From Providencia rustigianii DSM 4541 (GTDB lineage Bacteria > Pseudomonadota > Gammaproteobacteria > Enterobacterales > Enterobacteriaceae), in the NCBI RefSeq assembly GCF_000156395.1, contig NZ_GG703820.1:813-64812 (forward strand): a stretch of DNA of 64,000 nt, written 5' to 3'. Below the pieces are notes generated by a model. The model made no database searches. It worked only from the letters and a program-made list of their open reading frames with translations, and was not told the origin of the DNA. Below, one piece after another: positions 30,291 to 39,992 of the stretch (the stretch's first letter is position 1; every line of letters starts with the position of its first letter). The translations under genes and the position numbers were made by a program.

Positions 30291-30788
30291 TTATGTCAAA
30301 TTTGCGATCTGGCTAATAATAGCATCAATAGACTGATTGGCATCAATAACGTGATGAGCTGTTGATAGATAAATGGGATCCCTCTGCTCCATGACTTCTG
30401 CAATTTCTTCAAGCAATGATTTCCCCGTTAAGCTTGGTCGCTGCTCAGCTTGCGGTTCAGCTGCGAGTCGCTTAGCGAGAATTTCTGGCGTCGAATGCAA
30501 ATAAATAACGACACCATTATCACGCATCACTTGCTGGTTTTCAGGAGCCAAAATAATTCCGCCACCTGTAGAAACAATCGCATCTTGAGATTGAATTGAT
30601 TTCAAAACATCGCTTTCAAGATGGCGAAAATAATCCCATCCTTGCAGTTCAACAATTTCAGCAATACTCATTCCCGCTTGTTCGACAATACATTTGTCTG
30701 TATCAATAAATTGGTATCCCGTTTTTTCTGCGAGTCTTTTACCAATTGTTGTTTTTCCCGAGCCTCTTGGACCAATAATGTAAAACAT
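30291..30788 (-). CDS. aroL: Shikimate kinase AroL
   Basis: Phosphorylates shikimate in the common aromatic pathway. The 165-aa P-loop kinase has Walker A GPRGSGKTT, the shikimate-binding DTD and GGGIIL motifs and RPSLTGK in the lid. Similarity is higher to E. coli AroL than to AroK, which supports the symbol. The ATG at 30788 is chosen because GGGA lies 8 bp before it; the ATG nine bases further upstream has no room for a ribosome-binding site. No convincing TyrR box was seen upstream, unlike E. coli aroL. Confidence 0.92.
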   Translation of the reverse strand: MFYIIGPRGSGKTTIGKRLAEKTGYQFIDTDKCIVEQAGMSIAEIVELQGWDYFRHLESDVLKSIQSQDAIVSTGGGIILAPENQQVMRDNGVVIYLHSTPEILAKRLAAEPQAEQRPSLTGKSLLEEIAEVMEQRDPIYLSTAHHVIDANQSIDAIISQIANLT

Positions 30789-30875
30789 CGATATCATCCC
30801 ATTATCATGATTACTATTATAAATTAGCTGTACTCATGCTTCTTGAAGGTAAGCCAAAATGGCAAACAATATAAA

Positions 30876-30902
30876 AAATAAAGCCACAACACTGTGTGGC
30901 TT
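30876..30902 (-). terminator. Intrinsic terminator of proBA
   Basis: AAGCCACA (30881-30888) and TGTGGCTT (30895-30902) form the stem; on the minus strand TATTTTTT follows. It sits 18 bp beyond the proA stop codon. Confidence 0.85.
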
Positions 30903-30920
30903 ACAATTATTATGTCTCAA

Positions 30921-32174
30921 TTAAGGTCGACTTAAAAAATCGCCATAACCAATCCATTTATAAGTAGTCAGTGCATCCAGGCCCATAGGCCCGCGAGAAT
31001 GTAATTTTTGAGTACTTACGGCTACTTCCGCGCCCAATCCAAATTGACCGCCATCAGTAAAGCGAGTGCTCGCATTGACATACACTGCCGCTGAATCCAC
31101 ACGTTTAACAAAATCGTCCGCTAGAGAAATAGACTCTGTCAAAATTGCATCTGAATGCGCAGTACCATATTGGCGAATATGATCAATTGCTTCATCGATA
31201 CCTGAAACAATTTCTACATTCAGATCCAGTGACAGCCATTCATCAACCAATTCTTCAGCTTTTACAGGCACAACTTTTGCTGCACCTTTTTCAAGAAATG
31301 GCATGGCTTTCTCGCTCGCATGTAACGTCACTTTCTGTTGTGCCATTTTTTCACTCAAGCGAGGTAAGAAATCTGCAGCAATGTTTTCATGCACTAAAAG
31401 CGTTTCAAGCGAGTTACATGCGCTTGGACGCTGAACTTTTGCATTGGTAATCACACTGAGTGCTTTATCAAAATCAATAGATTCATCCACAAAGGTATGA
31501 CAAACACCGATTCCTCCTGTGATTACAGGAATAGTCGATTGTTCACGGCACAGTTTATGTAAACCAGCGCCCCCACGCGGAATAAGCATATCAACATAAC
31601 GATCCAGTTTGAGCAACTGTGTGACTAACTCACGATCTGGATTATTGATTGCCTGAACTGCATCAGCAGGTAACCCACTGTTTTTTAATGCTTGCTGAAT
31701 AACATTTACCACGGCAAGATTGGTATTATGTGTTTCTTTACCGCCTCTGAGGATCACGGCATTACCCGTTTTTAAGCATAAGGATGCCACGTCGACAGTG
31801 ACATTAGGACGCGCCTCATAAATCACGCCAATAACCCCAAGAGGTACACGACGACGTTGTAAACTCAAGCCACTATCAAGCTCGCTACCATCCAATACCT
31901 GACCAACCGGATCGGCTAATTGGCACACTTTTCTGACATCATCAGCAATGTTTTTTAGACGAGCTTCAGTTAGCAGTAAACGGTCTTGTAAAGCCTCACT
32001 CATGCCACTTTGTTTAGCTTGAGCCATATCTTGTTGGTTAGCCGCTAGGATCACCGCACTTTCTTGTTCTAACAGATCCGCAATTTGCTCAAGTGCTGTA
32101 TTTTTTTGTTTTGTATTTAGTTGAGCCAGTTGCCATGACGCAGTACGCGCCGCTTTACCCATTTTCTCTAACAT
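30921..32174 (-). CDS. proA: Glutamate-5-semialdehyde dehydrogenase ProA
   Basis: Reduces gamma-glutamyl phosphate to glutamate 5-semialdehyde, the second step of proline synthesis. The 417-aa length equals E. coli Pro[25 protein letters not shown] and the catalytic Cys segment [11 protein letters not shown] are conserved. It starts 2 bp after the proB stop, forming the proBA operon. The third enzyme, ProC, is encoded at 63.0 kb. Confidence 0.98.
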   Translation of the reverse strand: MLEKMGKAARTASWQLAQLNTKQKNTALEQIADLLEQESAVILAANQQDMAQAKQSGMSEALQDRLLLTEARLKNIADDVRKVCQLADPVGQVLDGSELDSGLSLQRRRVPLGVIGVIYEARPNVTVDVASLCLKTGNAVILRGGKETHNTNLAVVNVIQQALKNSGLPADAVQAINNPDRELVTQLLKLDRYVDMLIPRGGAGLHKLCREQSTIPVITGGIGVCHTFVDESIDFDKALSVITNAKVQRPSACNSLETLLVHENIAADFLPRLSEKMAQQKVTLHASEKAMPFLEKGAAKVVPVKAEELVDEWLSLDLNVEIVSGIDEAIDHIRQYGTAHSDAILTESISLADDFVKRVDSAAVYVNASTRFTDGGQFGLGAEVAVSTQKLHSRGPMGLDALTTYKWIGYGDFLSRP

Positions 32175-32176
32175 AA

Positions 32177-33283
32177 TTAACTCACTATCATATCGTCGCG
32201 ATGAACCGCGACAGAGCCGTGTTCATAGCCAAGGATTTTACTAATTTCTTGAGAGTGATGACCTGCAATCATCCTTAATGCATCACTATTATAGTGACTC
32301 ACTCCGTGGGCTAGATCTTTACCTGCCATATTGCGAATACGGATTACTGCACCACGAGAAAAATCACCCTCGATTTTTTTTATGCCTTTTGGCAATAACG
32401 AACTACCTTTTTCTACGATAGCCAGTTGCGCCCCATCATCAATATAGATATCTCCTGCGGCTGGTGCACCAAAAATCCAACGCTTACGATTTTCCATTGG
32501 GTTTTTCTGCCCATAAAAACGTGTGCCTACAGGAATATTTTCGATCACTGAGTTGATCACATCGGGTTTATTGCCCGCAGCAATAATGACATCAATCCCG
32601 GCTCTACCCGCCACATCTGCAGCTTGTAGTTTAGTCGCCATCCCCCCCGTTCCCAATCCAGTGACGCTATCCCCAGCCATCCGGCGTAAATCATCATTGA
32701 TACCATGTACTTCTGGAATGAGTTTCGCATCCGGATTACTGCGAGGATCTGCATCATACAGGCCTTCGATATCTGTCAGTAATAACAATTTATCTGCATC
32801 CCCAAGGATAGCGGCTAAAGCAGATAAGTTGTCATTATCTCCAACTTTGATTTCTGCTGTTGCAACCGCATCATTTTCGTTAATAACAGGAATAATCCCG
32901 TTATCTAACAAAGCTTGAAGTGTGTCTCTAGCATTCAAAAAACGTTCACGGTCTTCTAAATCAGCGCGAGTTAATAACATTTGGCCGATATGAATTCCAT
33001 AAATGGAAAATAGCCGTTCCCATAGTTGGATCAAACGACTTTGACCGACCGCCGCTAGCAACTGCTTAGATGCAATGGTAGCCGGCAATTCGGGGTAATT
33101 AAGATGTTCACGACCAGCAGCAATGGCGCCAGAGGTGACAATAATAATACGGTGACCTTTTTCATACTGCTGCGCACACTGTCTTACCAGCTCAACAATA
33201 TGAGCTTGATTTAAACGACGTGAGCCCCCTGTTAATACACTAGTGCCAAGTTTAACCACTAGCGTTTGGCTATTTTTCATCAT
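32177..33283 (-). CDS. proB: Glutamate 5-kinase ProB
   Basis: Phosphorylates glutamate, the feedback-inhibited first step of proline synthesis. The 368-aa protein has an amino-acid kinase domain (about 1-260, with [16 protein letters not shown] and [12 protein letters not shown]) and a C-terminal PUA domain (about 275-360). The second codon is also ATG, so the exact start is ambiguous by one residue. The phoE gene found between crl and proB in E. coli is absent. Confidence 0.97.
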   Translation of the reverse strand: MMKNSQTLVVKLGTSVLTGGSRRLNQAHIVELVRQCAQQYEKGHRIIIVTSGAIAAGREHLNYPELPATIASKQLLAAVGQSRLIQLWERLFSIYGIHIGQMLLTRADLEDRERFLNARDTLQALLDNGIIPVINENDAVATAEIKVGDNDNLSALAAILGDADKLLLLTDIEGLYDADPRSNPDAKLIPEVHGINDDLRRMAGDSVTGLGTGGMATKLQAADVAGRAGIDVIIAAGNKPDVINSVIENIPVGTRFYGQKNPMENRKRWIFGAPAAGDIYIDDGAQLAIVEKGSSLLPKGIKKIEGDFSRGAVIRIRNMAGKDLAHGVSHYNSDALRMIAGHHSQEISKILGYEHGSVAVHRDDMIVS

Positions 33284-33340
33284 TTTTCTGCCATTAGGAT
33301 TAATAAATACAACGTAGCTATCAGTTTTATCAGGAGAAGC

Positions 33341-33364
33341 GCGTTATGCCAACAGGCATAACGC
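33341..33364. repeat. Perfect 10-bp stem hairpin upstream of proB
   Basis: GCGTTATGCC (33341-33350) and GGCATAACGC (33355-33364) enclose a 4-nt loop between crl and proB. No T tract follows on the minus strand, so a role as an intrinsic terminator of crl is doubtful. It may act as an mRNA-stabilising element. Confidence 0.6.
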
Positions 33365-33395
33365 AAAATTAAACAAAAGTTGGCTTAAAACAATT

Positions 33396-33797
33396 TTATG
33401 CGCTTAATTCCAGTTTTAATTCTGTCATTAAAGGGGATGGGTATAAGGTTAATTCAAGCTCTGATAATCTTTGAGAAAGACTTTTATGAAACGAAACGAG
33501 ATTTTTTTCTACGGCTTTCGTTGTCTCTGAATTCTTTAGCGTTTTTGCCTGCCAATTTCCCTGATTATCATACATCCCAAGATGATAGGCGAATTCAAAT
33601 CCTTCATGGGTAGATACCAACTCTAACCACCACCCCCAAAACTCACGTTTCTCTGGTGCGATATTCGCATTCACACAAACCACGAGACTATCGAAAAAAT
33701 AGCAATCTTTAAGAGATTGTTTCTCTCGTAAATAAGGACCTATTGCAGCAAATTTCTTTAAATATTTTCCATTCGAGTAATCAGTCGGTAAAGCCAT
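33396..33797 (-). CDS. crl: Sigma-S-binding transcription factor Crl
   Basis: Crl binds RpoS and promotes its association with core RNA polymerase, aiding curli and stationary-phase genes. The 133-aa length from the ATG at 33797 equals E. coli Crl. KKFAAIGPYLRE, YFFDSLVVCVN and EFWGWWLEL are the conserved core. AAGGAG lies 9 bp upstream of this ATG; a longer frame of 13 codons runs through it and is rejected. The ribosome-binding site lies within a predicted hairpin (33800-33831). Confidence 0.95.
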   Translation of the reverse strand: MALPTDYSNGKYLKKFAAIGPYLREKQSLKDCYFFDSLVVCVNANIAPEKREFWGWWLELVSTHEGFEFAYHLGMYDNQGNWQAKTLKNSETTKAVEKNLVSFHKSLSQRLSELELTLYPSPLMTELKLELSA

Positions 33798-33799
33798 AT

Positions 33800-33831
33800 T
33801 AAGGATCTCCTTCTTGGGAAGATCCCTTTTT
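33800..33831 (-). promoter_or_regulatory. Hairpin overlapping the crl ribosome-binding site
   Basis: In the crl mRNA AAGGGATCT can pair with AGATCCTT (one bulged G), enclosing CCCAAGAAGG. The AAGGAG Shine-Dalgarno sequence lies across the loop and 3' arm. The structure could limit translation initiation. This is inference from sequence complementarity. Confidence 0.45.
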
Positions 33832-33868
33832 AACAAATGTTAAAAAATAAGCAAGTTATTCAATAGAA

Positions 33869-35119
33869 TTATAATATTTTACTTTCTAACCATTTTGTCG
33901 TTTCAGACATAGAACGCTCGAAAGCCTCGAAAACAGGGCTATTAGGCAATACTAATAAATGACTATCCATAGATGATCGAATAATTAAATCAGAATCAGC
34001 TTTCGGGCTATAAGGATCATCTTTGAAACAAACGGACATCATAGGTACTCGATTACGACGCCCTAATAGACCTTGAGTTTTTAACGAATAACAACTTAGC
34101 TCATGGCGTAATGATTGCCCATCAACTTGAAAAATGCCTAATCGACTCGCAAAAACATCCAAAACCATACGAGGGATATTTTTTTGGTATTTTTCTTCGT
34201 GTAATAAACTATGAACAATAGGGCCAATGGTTGCCACTGCTTTAATTTTATCAGGGCACATATATGCCAACCTAATAGCAATATTCGCTCCAAACCGAAT
34301 TCCCGTTATCCCAAACCGTGTATGGTCAATCCATGGGATAGTGTCGAGCTGGCGAACGATCTGCTCATGCAGAGTACTGGTTTCTTGGGATAGATTGTAC
34401 TTAATGGAATAACCAATAGATGGCATATCCAATGTTAACATTGCGATACCCAGAGGTTCTAAATAGTCACGAAAATAGCGGCTATAGTCAATCTGTAAGC
34501 TATCAAGCATCCCACAAACCATGACGGTAGGGTATGGCCCTTGCACTCCAGATGGAATATGTAGGAAACCACAAACTTCTTTTCCCCCATCAACCTTGAA
34601 TGCAATTTTCTTGAGCTGATAGTCAGAGAATTTCGCAGCGCTATCGTATGCTTTGCAAGCGAGTAATATGGCTTGGTCTGCTAGCTCATCCCCTTTAATA
34701 AATGGATAGGCGGCAATACTATATAAATTAGCAGCGTGTAACCAAGCTTCACTCGCTTTATCACCTTTTTCATATTTCAATGCTTTTTGCTGCCAATGCA
34801 TTGCTTGCGTTGACCATTCAAAACACCAATTACCTCGGCGATTACCAATGATGGTATCTAACCACTCATCACTGCTACGTTTTGCATCAGCCACCGCTAT
34901 CCGGCTGAGAACCTCTTCAATTTCAATGGCATCAATTCCACGCCAAATCCATAGAAGACGGTTAATCATGCGATACCAATGGGTGTGCTGGGAGCCACTT
35001 AATACACTATGGTCTTTGAATTGCGACAGTGTATGGGAGGAATAGGAAACTAATGTCGAGGTTTCGACTTGTCTAACTCTAGGTTTAAACAGTTTTTCGG
35101 ATAAATTTTGTTGAGTCAT
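33869..35119 (-). CDS. frsA: FrsA (YafA) alpha/beta-hydrolase-fold protein
   Basis: A 416-aa member of the UPF0255/FrsA family, reported in E. coli and Vibrio to influence the balance of respiration and fermentation. MTQQNLSEKLFKPR at the start, HWYRMINRLLWIWRGID and PTVMVCGMLDSLQ are conserved. At the nucleophile elbow the sequence is G-I-R-F-G, so the usual Ser is missing, as in E. coli FrsA (G-F-R-F-G). The catalytic activity is therefore uncertain. The gpt-frsA-crl order is conserved. Confidence 0.94.
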   Translation of the reverse strand: MTQQNLSEKLFKPRVRQVETSTLVSYSSHTLSQFKDHSVLSGSQHTHWYRMINRLLWIWRGIDAIEIEEVLSRIAVADAKRSSDEWLDTIIGNRRGNWCFEWSTQAMHWQQKALKYEKGDKASEAWLHAANLYSIAAYPFIKGDELADQAILLACKAYDSAAKFSDYQLKKIAFKVDGGKEVCGFLHIPSGVQGPYPTVMVCGMLDSLQIDYSRYFRDYLEPLGIAMLTLDMPSIGYSIKYNLSQETSTLHEQIVRQLDTIPWIDHTRFGITGIRFGANIAIRLAYMCPDKIKAVATIGPIVHSLLHEEKYQKNIPRMVLDVFASRLGIFQVDGQSLRHELSCYSLKTQGLLGRRNRVPMMSVCFKDDPYSPKADSDLIIRSSMDSHLLVLPNSPVFEAFERSMSETTKWLESKIL

Positions 35120-35164
35120 TTTGCTTCCCTAATCTTACCAATCAATCTGCCACATAAAAAACAA

Positions 35165-35188
35165 AGGGGAGTGCATTTGCACTCCCCT
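35165..35188 (-). terminator. Intrinsic terminator of gpt
   Basis: AGGGGAGTGCA pairs with TGCACTCCCCT around a 2-nt centre; on the minus strand TTTGTTTTTT follows. The strong hairpin separates gpt from frsA. Confidence 0.85.
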
Positions 35189-35280
35189 ATATCATATCGT
35201 GTTTTGTTCAAATCATTTAGGTATTAATGTGTTGTTTATCATAAATAAACACTCACTAATCTTTGAACAACACAACCAGA

Positions 35281-35745
35281 TTATTTATCTTGTTCACACA
35301 GAGGCTCAATGAAAACAACCCCCATATCCCAAGGCTGTTCAATCCATGTGTTTTGTGGAATATCAACCACATAGTCATCAACTAATGGACGACCTGCTGG
35401 TTTAGCAAAGATGGTGACAAAATGAGCTTTCGGATACATATCTCGAATCGCTTGTGCCGTACCGCCAGTATCAACTAAATCATCGATAACGATAAAGCCT
35501 TCGCCATCACCTTCTGCACGCTTAATCACTTGCATTTCGCGCTGATTATTATGGTCGTAGCTAGAGATACAAACGGTGTCAACATGACGAATACCCAGCT
35601 CACGCGCCAATAATGCGCCTGGGACTAAACCACCACGGCTTACTGCGATGATGCCTGTCCATTGTTTTGCTGGTAATAAACGTTGTGCGAGTTTACGGGC
35701 ATGTATTTGCAACATATCCCACGTTACGACATATTTTTCGCTCAT
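35281..35745 (-). CDS. gpt: Xanthine-guanine phosphoribosyltransferase Gpt
   Basis: Salvages xanthine and guanine by transfer of ribose phosphate from PRPP. The 154-aa type I phosphoribosyltransferase has the PRPP-binding motif [14 protein letters not shown] and the early loop [15 protein letters not shown]. Length is near E. coli Gpt (152 aa). It is divergent from pepD, as in E. coli. Confidence 0.97.
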   Translation of the reverse strand: MSEKYVVTWDMLQIHARKLAQRLLPAKQWTGIIAVSRGGLVPGALLARELGIRHVDTVCISSYDHNNQREMQVIKRAEGDGEGFIVIDDLVDTGGTAQAIRDMYPKAHFVTIFAKPAGRPLVDDYVVDIPQNTWIEQPWDMGVVFIEPLCEQDK

Positions 35746-36054
35746 AAAATTCGGGTCCCGACTTGAGTAAAACAGAAATGTGTCTTGCGGAAAAAAGGTT
35801 GCGCGAGATTATAGTGATTCGACGCAGGAAAAACCAGCAAAACCATCCCTCAGAATGAATTATTCTTATTAGCACTCTCCATTATTCGATAGAAAGTGGT
35901 ATGCTGATTCAATACATAAAACCGCTTAAAACTTGAGTTTTTACACTTAAGTGCAATACAAAATTCAACCGTGAACTTCGCCAGTTGATTGTTTGGGTGT
36001 TCGTAAACTCTACAGCTTGAAATATGGCGGGGAAAAAGATCTAAGGAGAAAACA
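35746..36054. other. Divergent gpt/pepD promoter region
   Basis: On the minus strand a perfect TATAAT (35808-35813) is followed by the GC-rich CTCGCGC, a likely gpt -10 element; the -35 is weak. On the plus strand AAGGAG precedes the pepD GTG. Nothing else recognisable. Confidence 0.45.
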
Positions 36055-37515
36055 GTGTCACAACTCGCTACACTAAAACCACAACCGCTGTGGGATATTT
36101 TCGCTAAAATCTGTTCCATCCCTCACCCTTCTAAACACGAAGAAGCCTTAGCTGCTCATATTATTGAGTGGTCAAAAGGTAAAGGTCTTCACGTTGAGCG
36201 TGACCAAGTTGGAAATATTCTAATTCGTAAGCCAGCAACTCCAGGCTATGAAAACCGCAAGCCAGTTGTATTGCAAGCTCACTTAGATATGGTGCCACAG
36301 AAAAATAACGACACGGAACACGACTTTACTAAAGATCCTATCCGTCCTTATATCAACGGCGAGTGGGTGACTGCGGAAGGTACAACTTTAGGTGCGGATA
36401 ATGGTATCGGTATGGCATCAGCGATTGCCGTATTAGCTGATGAAAGCGTTGAACATGGTCCACTGGAAGTCTTACTAACCATGACAGAAGAAACCGGAAT
36501 GGACGGTGCTTTTGGCTTACAACCTAACTGGCTACAAGCTGATATTCTAATCAATACTGACTCAGAAGAAGAAGGCGAGATCTACATGGGTTGTGCGGGT
36601 GGCGTAGACTTCACTGCAACATTTGATTTAACCCGTGAAGCTTTACCTCAAGGTTATAAAACGTTCACCATGACGTTAAAAGGCCTCAAAGGTGGTCACT
36701 CTGGTGGAGATATTCACTTAGGTTTAGGAAACGCTAACAAGCTATTAGCTCGTTTCTTAGCTGGTCATGCTGAAGAATTAAACTTAAAACTGTTGGAATT
36801 CACTGGCGGTACTTTGCGTAATGCTATCCCTCGCGAAGGTCATGCCACCATTGCAGTACCAGCGGATAAAGTTGCTGAATTAACGGTATTAAGAACTCGC
36901 TACGAAGGTATTCTGAAAAATGAATTGGCTGCTGTAGAACCTAACTTAGTTTTAGTTTTAGAAGAAACTTCCAGTGCGTTAAAAGCACTAACTGATGATT
37001 GCCAACAACGTTTGGTTTTCTTCCTAAACTCAGCACCAAGCGGCGTAATCCGTATGAGTGATGTTGTCAAAGGGGTTGTAGAAACTTCGCTGAATGAAGG
37101 CGTCGTGAAAATGACGGAAGATAAAGCTGAAGTGATCTTCTTAGTTCGTTCCCTGATCGATACAGGTAAAAACTACGTTGTGAACATGCTGACCTCTTTA
37201 AGTAAGTTAGCAAAAGCTCAGTTCCGCGCAGAAGGTGGATACCCTGGATGGCAGCCAGATGCTGACTCGCCAGTCATGCATATTGTGAGTGATACTTACC
37301 AAAAATTGTTCGGTAAAACACCCAATATCATGGTGATCCATGCGGGTCTTGAGTGTGGTTTGTTCAAAAAACCTTACCCACTAATGGACATGGTTTCTAT
37401 TGGACCAACTATCCGCGGTGCTCACTCACCAGACGAACGTGTACATATCGAAAGCGTAGGTCAATACTGGACGTTATTAACCGCGATCCTCAAAGCGATC
37501 CCCGTTAAAAACTAA
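36055..37515 (+). CDS. pepD: Cytosolic non-specific dipeptidase PepD
   Basis: A zinc M20-family peptidase that hydrolyses many dipeptides, including Xaa-His. The 486-aa length is one more than E. coli PepD. Metal-binding segments QAHLDMVPQK, TLGADNGIGMA, TMTEETGMDGA and INTDSEEEGE are intact. The start is GTG at 36055 with AAGGAG 7 bp upstream. A terminator shared with dinB follows. Confidence 0.98.
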   Translation: MSQLATLKPQPLWDIFAKICSIPHPSKHEEALAAHIIEWSKGKGLHVERDQVGNILIRKPATPGYENRKPVVLQAHLDMVPQKNNDTEHDFTKDPIRPYINGEWVTAEGTTLGADNGIGMASAIAVLADESVEHGPLEVLLTMTEETGMDGAFGLQPNWLQADILINTDSEEEGEIYMGCAGGVDFTATFDLTREALPQGYKTFTMTLKGLKGGHSGGDIHLGLGNANKLLARFLAGHAEELNLKLLEFTGGTLRNAIPREGHATIAVPADKVAELTVLRTRYEGILKNELAAVEPNLVLVLEETSSALKALTDDCQQRLVFFLNSAPSGVIRMSDVVKGVVETSLNEGVVKMTEDKAEVIFLVRSLIDTGKNYVVNMLTSLSKLAKAQFRAEGGYPGWQPDADSPVMHIVSDTYQKLFGKTPNIMVIHAGLECGLFKKPYPLMDMVSIGPTIRGAHSPDERVHIESVGQYWTLLTAILKAIPVKN

Positions 37516-37534
37516 CCCGTATTCAATGAAATTT

Positions 37535-37565
37535 GGGGTCATCGGCATATGACCCCACTTTTTGT
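37535..37565 (+). terminator. Terminator between pepD and dinB
   Basis: GGGGTCAT (37535-37542) and ATGACCCC (37549-37556) form the stem and ACTTTTTG follows. It lies between convergent genes 50 bp apart. Confidence 0.85.
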
Positions 37566-38621
37566 TCACAATATCAAAGACAGCTGTCTCTCTAACTGAG
37601 GATTCTGAAGCGATACATGTAAGCCAACCAGCCTGACACCTCGCCCTAAGCGTCTATTGTCCCAAGCCTGTTTTGCTAACTGAATGAGATCTTGTTTATT
37701 AATGATGGGATACACATGTTCCTGGGTCGTTTGTTGAAAATCTTCAAATTTCAATTTTACGCCTTGCCGAGCAATTCGTAGATCCGGCTTAATTTTCTCT
37801 AAGCGAAAATAGAGCTCATCATACAAAGTATCTAACAGTGGTAAACACTCATCCCAATGATGAATATCTTTTGCTAATGTACGCTCAACACCCACCGATT
37901 TTCGAACCCTTTCTGGATTAATAGGGCGATCATCAACGCCATGGCAGCGCTCCCATAGAGCCTGACCAAATTTCCCCATACTTTTAATCAACGACAACAT
38001 GTCATACTTTTGCACATCTGCGCAGGTTAATAGCCCCATATCCGCGAGTTTTTGAGCTGTGACTTTCCCCACCCCTGGGATTTTCTTTAAGGGAAGAGAA
38101 GCAACAAATGAAGGTAGCTCTTGAGGAGTAATAACATATTGTCCATTGGGCTTATTCAAATCCGATGCAATTTTAGCTAGAAACTTAATTGGTGCTATTC
38201 CTGCTGATGCAGTGAGTTGTAGCTCATCAAATATTTGTTGACGGATTGCCTCGGCAATTAATGTGGCCGAGCCATGAAGCTGTAAACAATCCGTCACATC
38301 TAAATAGGCTTCATCCAAAGATAGCGGTTCGATTAAATCTGTATAACGGGAAAATATTTGACGAATATGAATCGAGGTTTCTTTATAAACCGCCATTCTA
38401 CCGGGCACCACTTTAAGATGAGGACAAAGCTTTAGAGCCATTCCCGTAGACATAGCACTATGCACCCCATAACGACGCGCTTCATAGTTTGCTGTACTAA
38501 TCACACCTCGACGATCTGCACTCCCACCTACAGCAAGGGGAACATGGCGCAGCTCAGGATTATCACGCATTTCTATCGCAGCAAAAAAGCAGTCCATATC
38601 AATATGAATAATTTTACGCAT
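37566..38621 (-). CDS. dinB: DNA polymerase IV DinB
   Basis: A Y-family translesion polymerase induced in the SOS response. The 351-aa length from the ATG at 38621 equals E. coli DinB, and the start [15 protein letters not shown] holds the first metal-binding Asp. [10 protein letters not shown] holds the catalytic Asp-Glu pair, and the helix-hairpin-helix [12 protein letters not shown] follows. The C-terminus ends QLSLIL, in place of the E. coli clamp-binding QLVLGL, so the beta-clamp motif is kept. A LexA box lies 27 bp upstream. Confidence 0.98.
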   Translation of the reverse strand: MRKIIHIDMDCFFAAIEMRDNPELRHVPLAVGGSADRRGVISTANYEARRYGVHSAMSTGMALKLCPHLKVVPGRMAVYKETSIHIRQIFSRYTDLIEPLSLDEAYLDVTDCLQLHGSATLIAEAIRQQIFDELQLTASAGIAPIKFLAKIASDLNKPNGQYVITPQELPSFVASLPLKKIPGVGKVTAQKLADMGLLTCADVQKYDMLSLIKSMGKFGQALWERCHGVDDRPINPERVRKSVGVERTLAKDIHHWDECLPLLDTLYDELYFRLEKIKPDLRIARQGVKLKFEDFQQTTQEHVYPIINKQDLIQLAKQAWDNRRLGRGVRLVGLHVSLQNPQLERQLSLIL

Positions 38622-38647
38622 GATAGATGCCCTACCCACCAAAAATA

Positions 38648-38663
38648 ACTGTTTAAATATACA
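38648..38663 (-). promoter_or_regulatory. LexA (SOS) box of dinB
   Basis: CTGT-N8-ACAG with an AT-only centre (TTAAATAT), flanked by TAA and TTA, matches the SOS box consensus. The distance to dinB and the SOS control of E. coli dinB support the call. Confidence 0.92.
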
Positions 38664-38926
38664 GTTATTTTATTAGCCATGCAATGAGTTCTGAAAATAC
38701 CATTTTGAAGATGACAATAATTATAAATGTAATAACACAACTTCCACTCACAACTTATTCATCTGATTGAAATAAATTTCTGAGACACTGCTAATGAGCC
38801 TAAATACTCAAAGTTACTCCTAATTTGCCGGCTCGCTACTTACAAAGTCTACTAAAAACATTAAAACAGGTATTCATTTAATTTCTCTCTAGTTTCTTGA
38901 ATTCACTATTTTTATGGATAATACAC

Positions 38927-39823
38927 ATGCCAATGATATCAACATCAATATTCAAAAAATCTACTGTTATCGGATTACTACTTTTGGCTAGCCAATCAGC
39001 CTTTGCCTTAACACCACACATTGTTGCCCATCGTGCAGGAACAGCAGATGCGCCAGAAAACACCCTCTATGCTATCGAGTTAGCAAAGAAAAATAATGCC
39101 GATGCGATTTGGTTAACGGTTCAATTAAGCCAAGATAATCAGCTGGTGCTTTATCGCCCAAGTGATTTAGATGCACTAACAGATAAGAACGGTATGGTTT
39201 CAAATTACACCGCTAAACAGCTGAGCCAAATTAATGCGGCCTATAAGTTTAATCAAAAGAATAACGCGAAATTACCTGCTCTCCAAACCACGATTACTAC
39301 ATTAGAAAACGTATTATCCCAATATCCTGACACGACTTTTTATATTGATTTAAAGTCCCCCGATGCGAACCCAGAAACTCAAGCTCAAGCAATTCTAGCG
39401 TTGTTAAACAAGACTAAAGCTTTTAATCAGGTACGTTTCTATTCCACTAATGATTCATTTTTGAAAGCACTGAAACCGCTTTCATCCCAAACTCAGCTCT
39501 TTGAAAGTCGCGATGAAACTCGCACTATGTTAGCCAATAGCGTAATGAGCCACCAATGCTCGGTAGAAAATGATAAATCAGCAACTCGTTGGTATGGCTT
39601 TGAACTACATCGCAAAGTCGAAGTTGTCGAGAAATATACGTTAGGTGAAGCCCGCTCTCCTGCGACTTTATCGTGGGATAAAGAAGCGATTGATTGCTTT
39701 AGAAAAAATGGTAACGCTTATATTATTGTCTTTGGCGTAAATAATGAAAGTGACTACCAGCTTGCTAAAGATATTGGCGCTAATGCGGTGATGGTTGATT
39801 CCCCTAAAGCCTTTAAAAAGTAA
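38927..39823 (+). CDS. Secreted GDPD-fold protein (glycerophosphodiester phosphodiesterase family, altered active site)
   Basis: A 298-aa protein with a signal peptide cleaved probably after residue 27 (SQSAFA-LTP), so it is periplasmic or secreted. It has the GDPD N-terminal signature AHRAG with His35 and Arg36, plus ENT with Glu44. The usual metal-binding E-x-D-V-Q is W-L-T-V-Q (62-66) and the second catalytic His (HD) is replaced by Arg77-Pro. Both metal-binding acids and the second His are therefore lost. I have a faint memory of other GDPD-like proteins with this W-L-T/S-V-Q variant, so it may be a subfamily rather than a decaying gene. The ATG at 38927 has GGA 8 bp upstream; an in-frame TTG 30 bp earlier is less likely. 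Confidence 0.8.
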   Translation: MPMISTSIFKKSTVIGLLLLASQSAFALTPHIVAHRAGTADAPENTLYAIELAKKNNADAIWLTVQLSQDNQLVLYRPSDLDALTDKNGMVSNYTAKQLSQINAAYKFNQKNNAKLPALQTTITTLENVLSQYPDTTFYIDLKSPDANPETQAQAILALLNKTKAFNQVRFYSTNDSFLKALKPLSSQTQLFESRDETRTMLANSVMSHQCSVENDKSATRWYGFELHRKVEVVEKYTLGEARSPATLSWDKEAIDCFRKNGNAYIIVFGVNNESDYQLAKDIGANAVMVDSPKAFKK

Positions 39824-39831
39824 TCTTATTT

Positions 39832-39888
39832 TTAAGCTACTTATTTGGCACCATATGATGTCCATTTTAAGTAGCTTAATTTATTTCT
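39832..39888 (+). terminator. Terminator after the GDPD-fold gene
   Basis: TTAAGCTACTT (39832-39842) and AAGTAGCTTAA (39869-39879) pair perfectly across a 26-nt loop, followed by TTTATTTCT. It separates this gene from the small paralogue pair. Confidence 0.65.
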
Positions 39889-39992
39889 ATTAGCCCCTCT
39901 CTTTTCATTAATCAATAACATTCAATATTAATTACACTATCAATTTAAAATGCCATGATATTTAAAATCCAAATATTCATAGAGGAAAAAAT

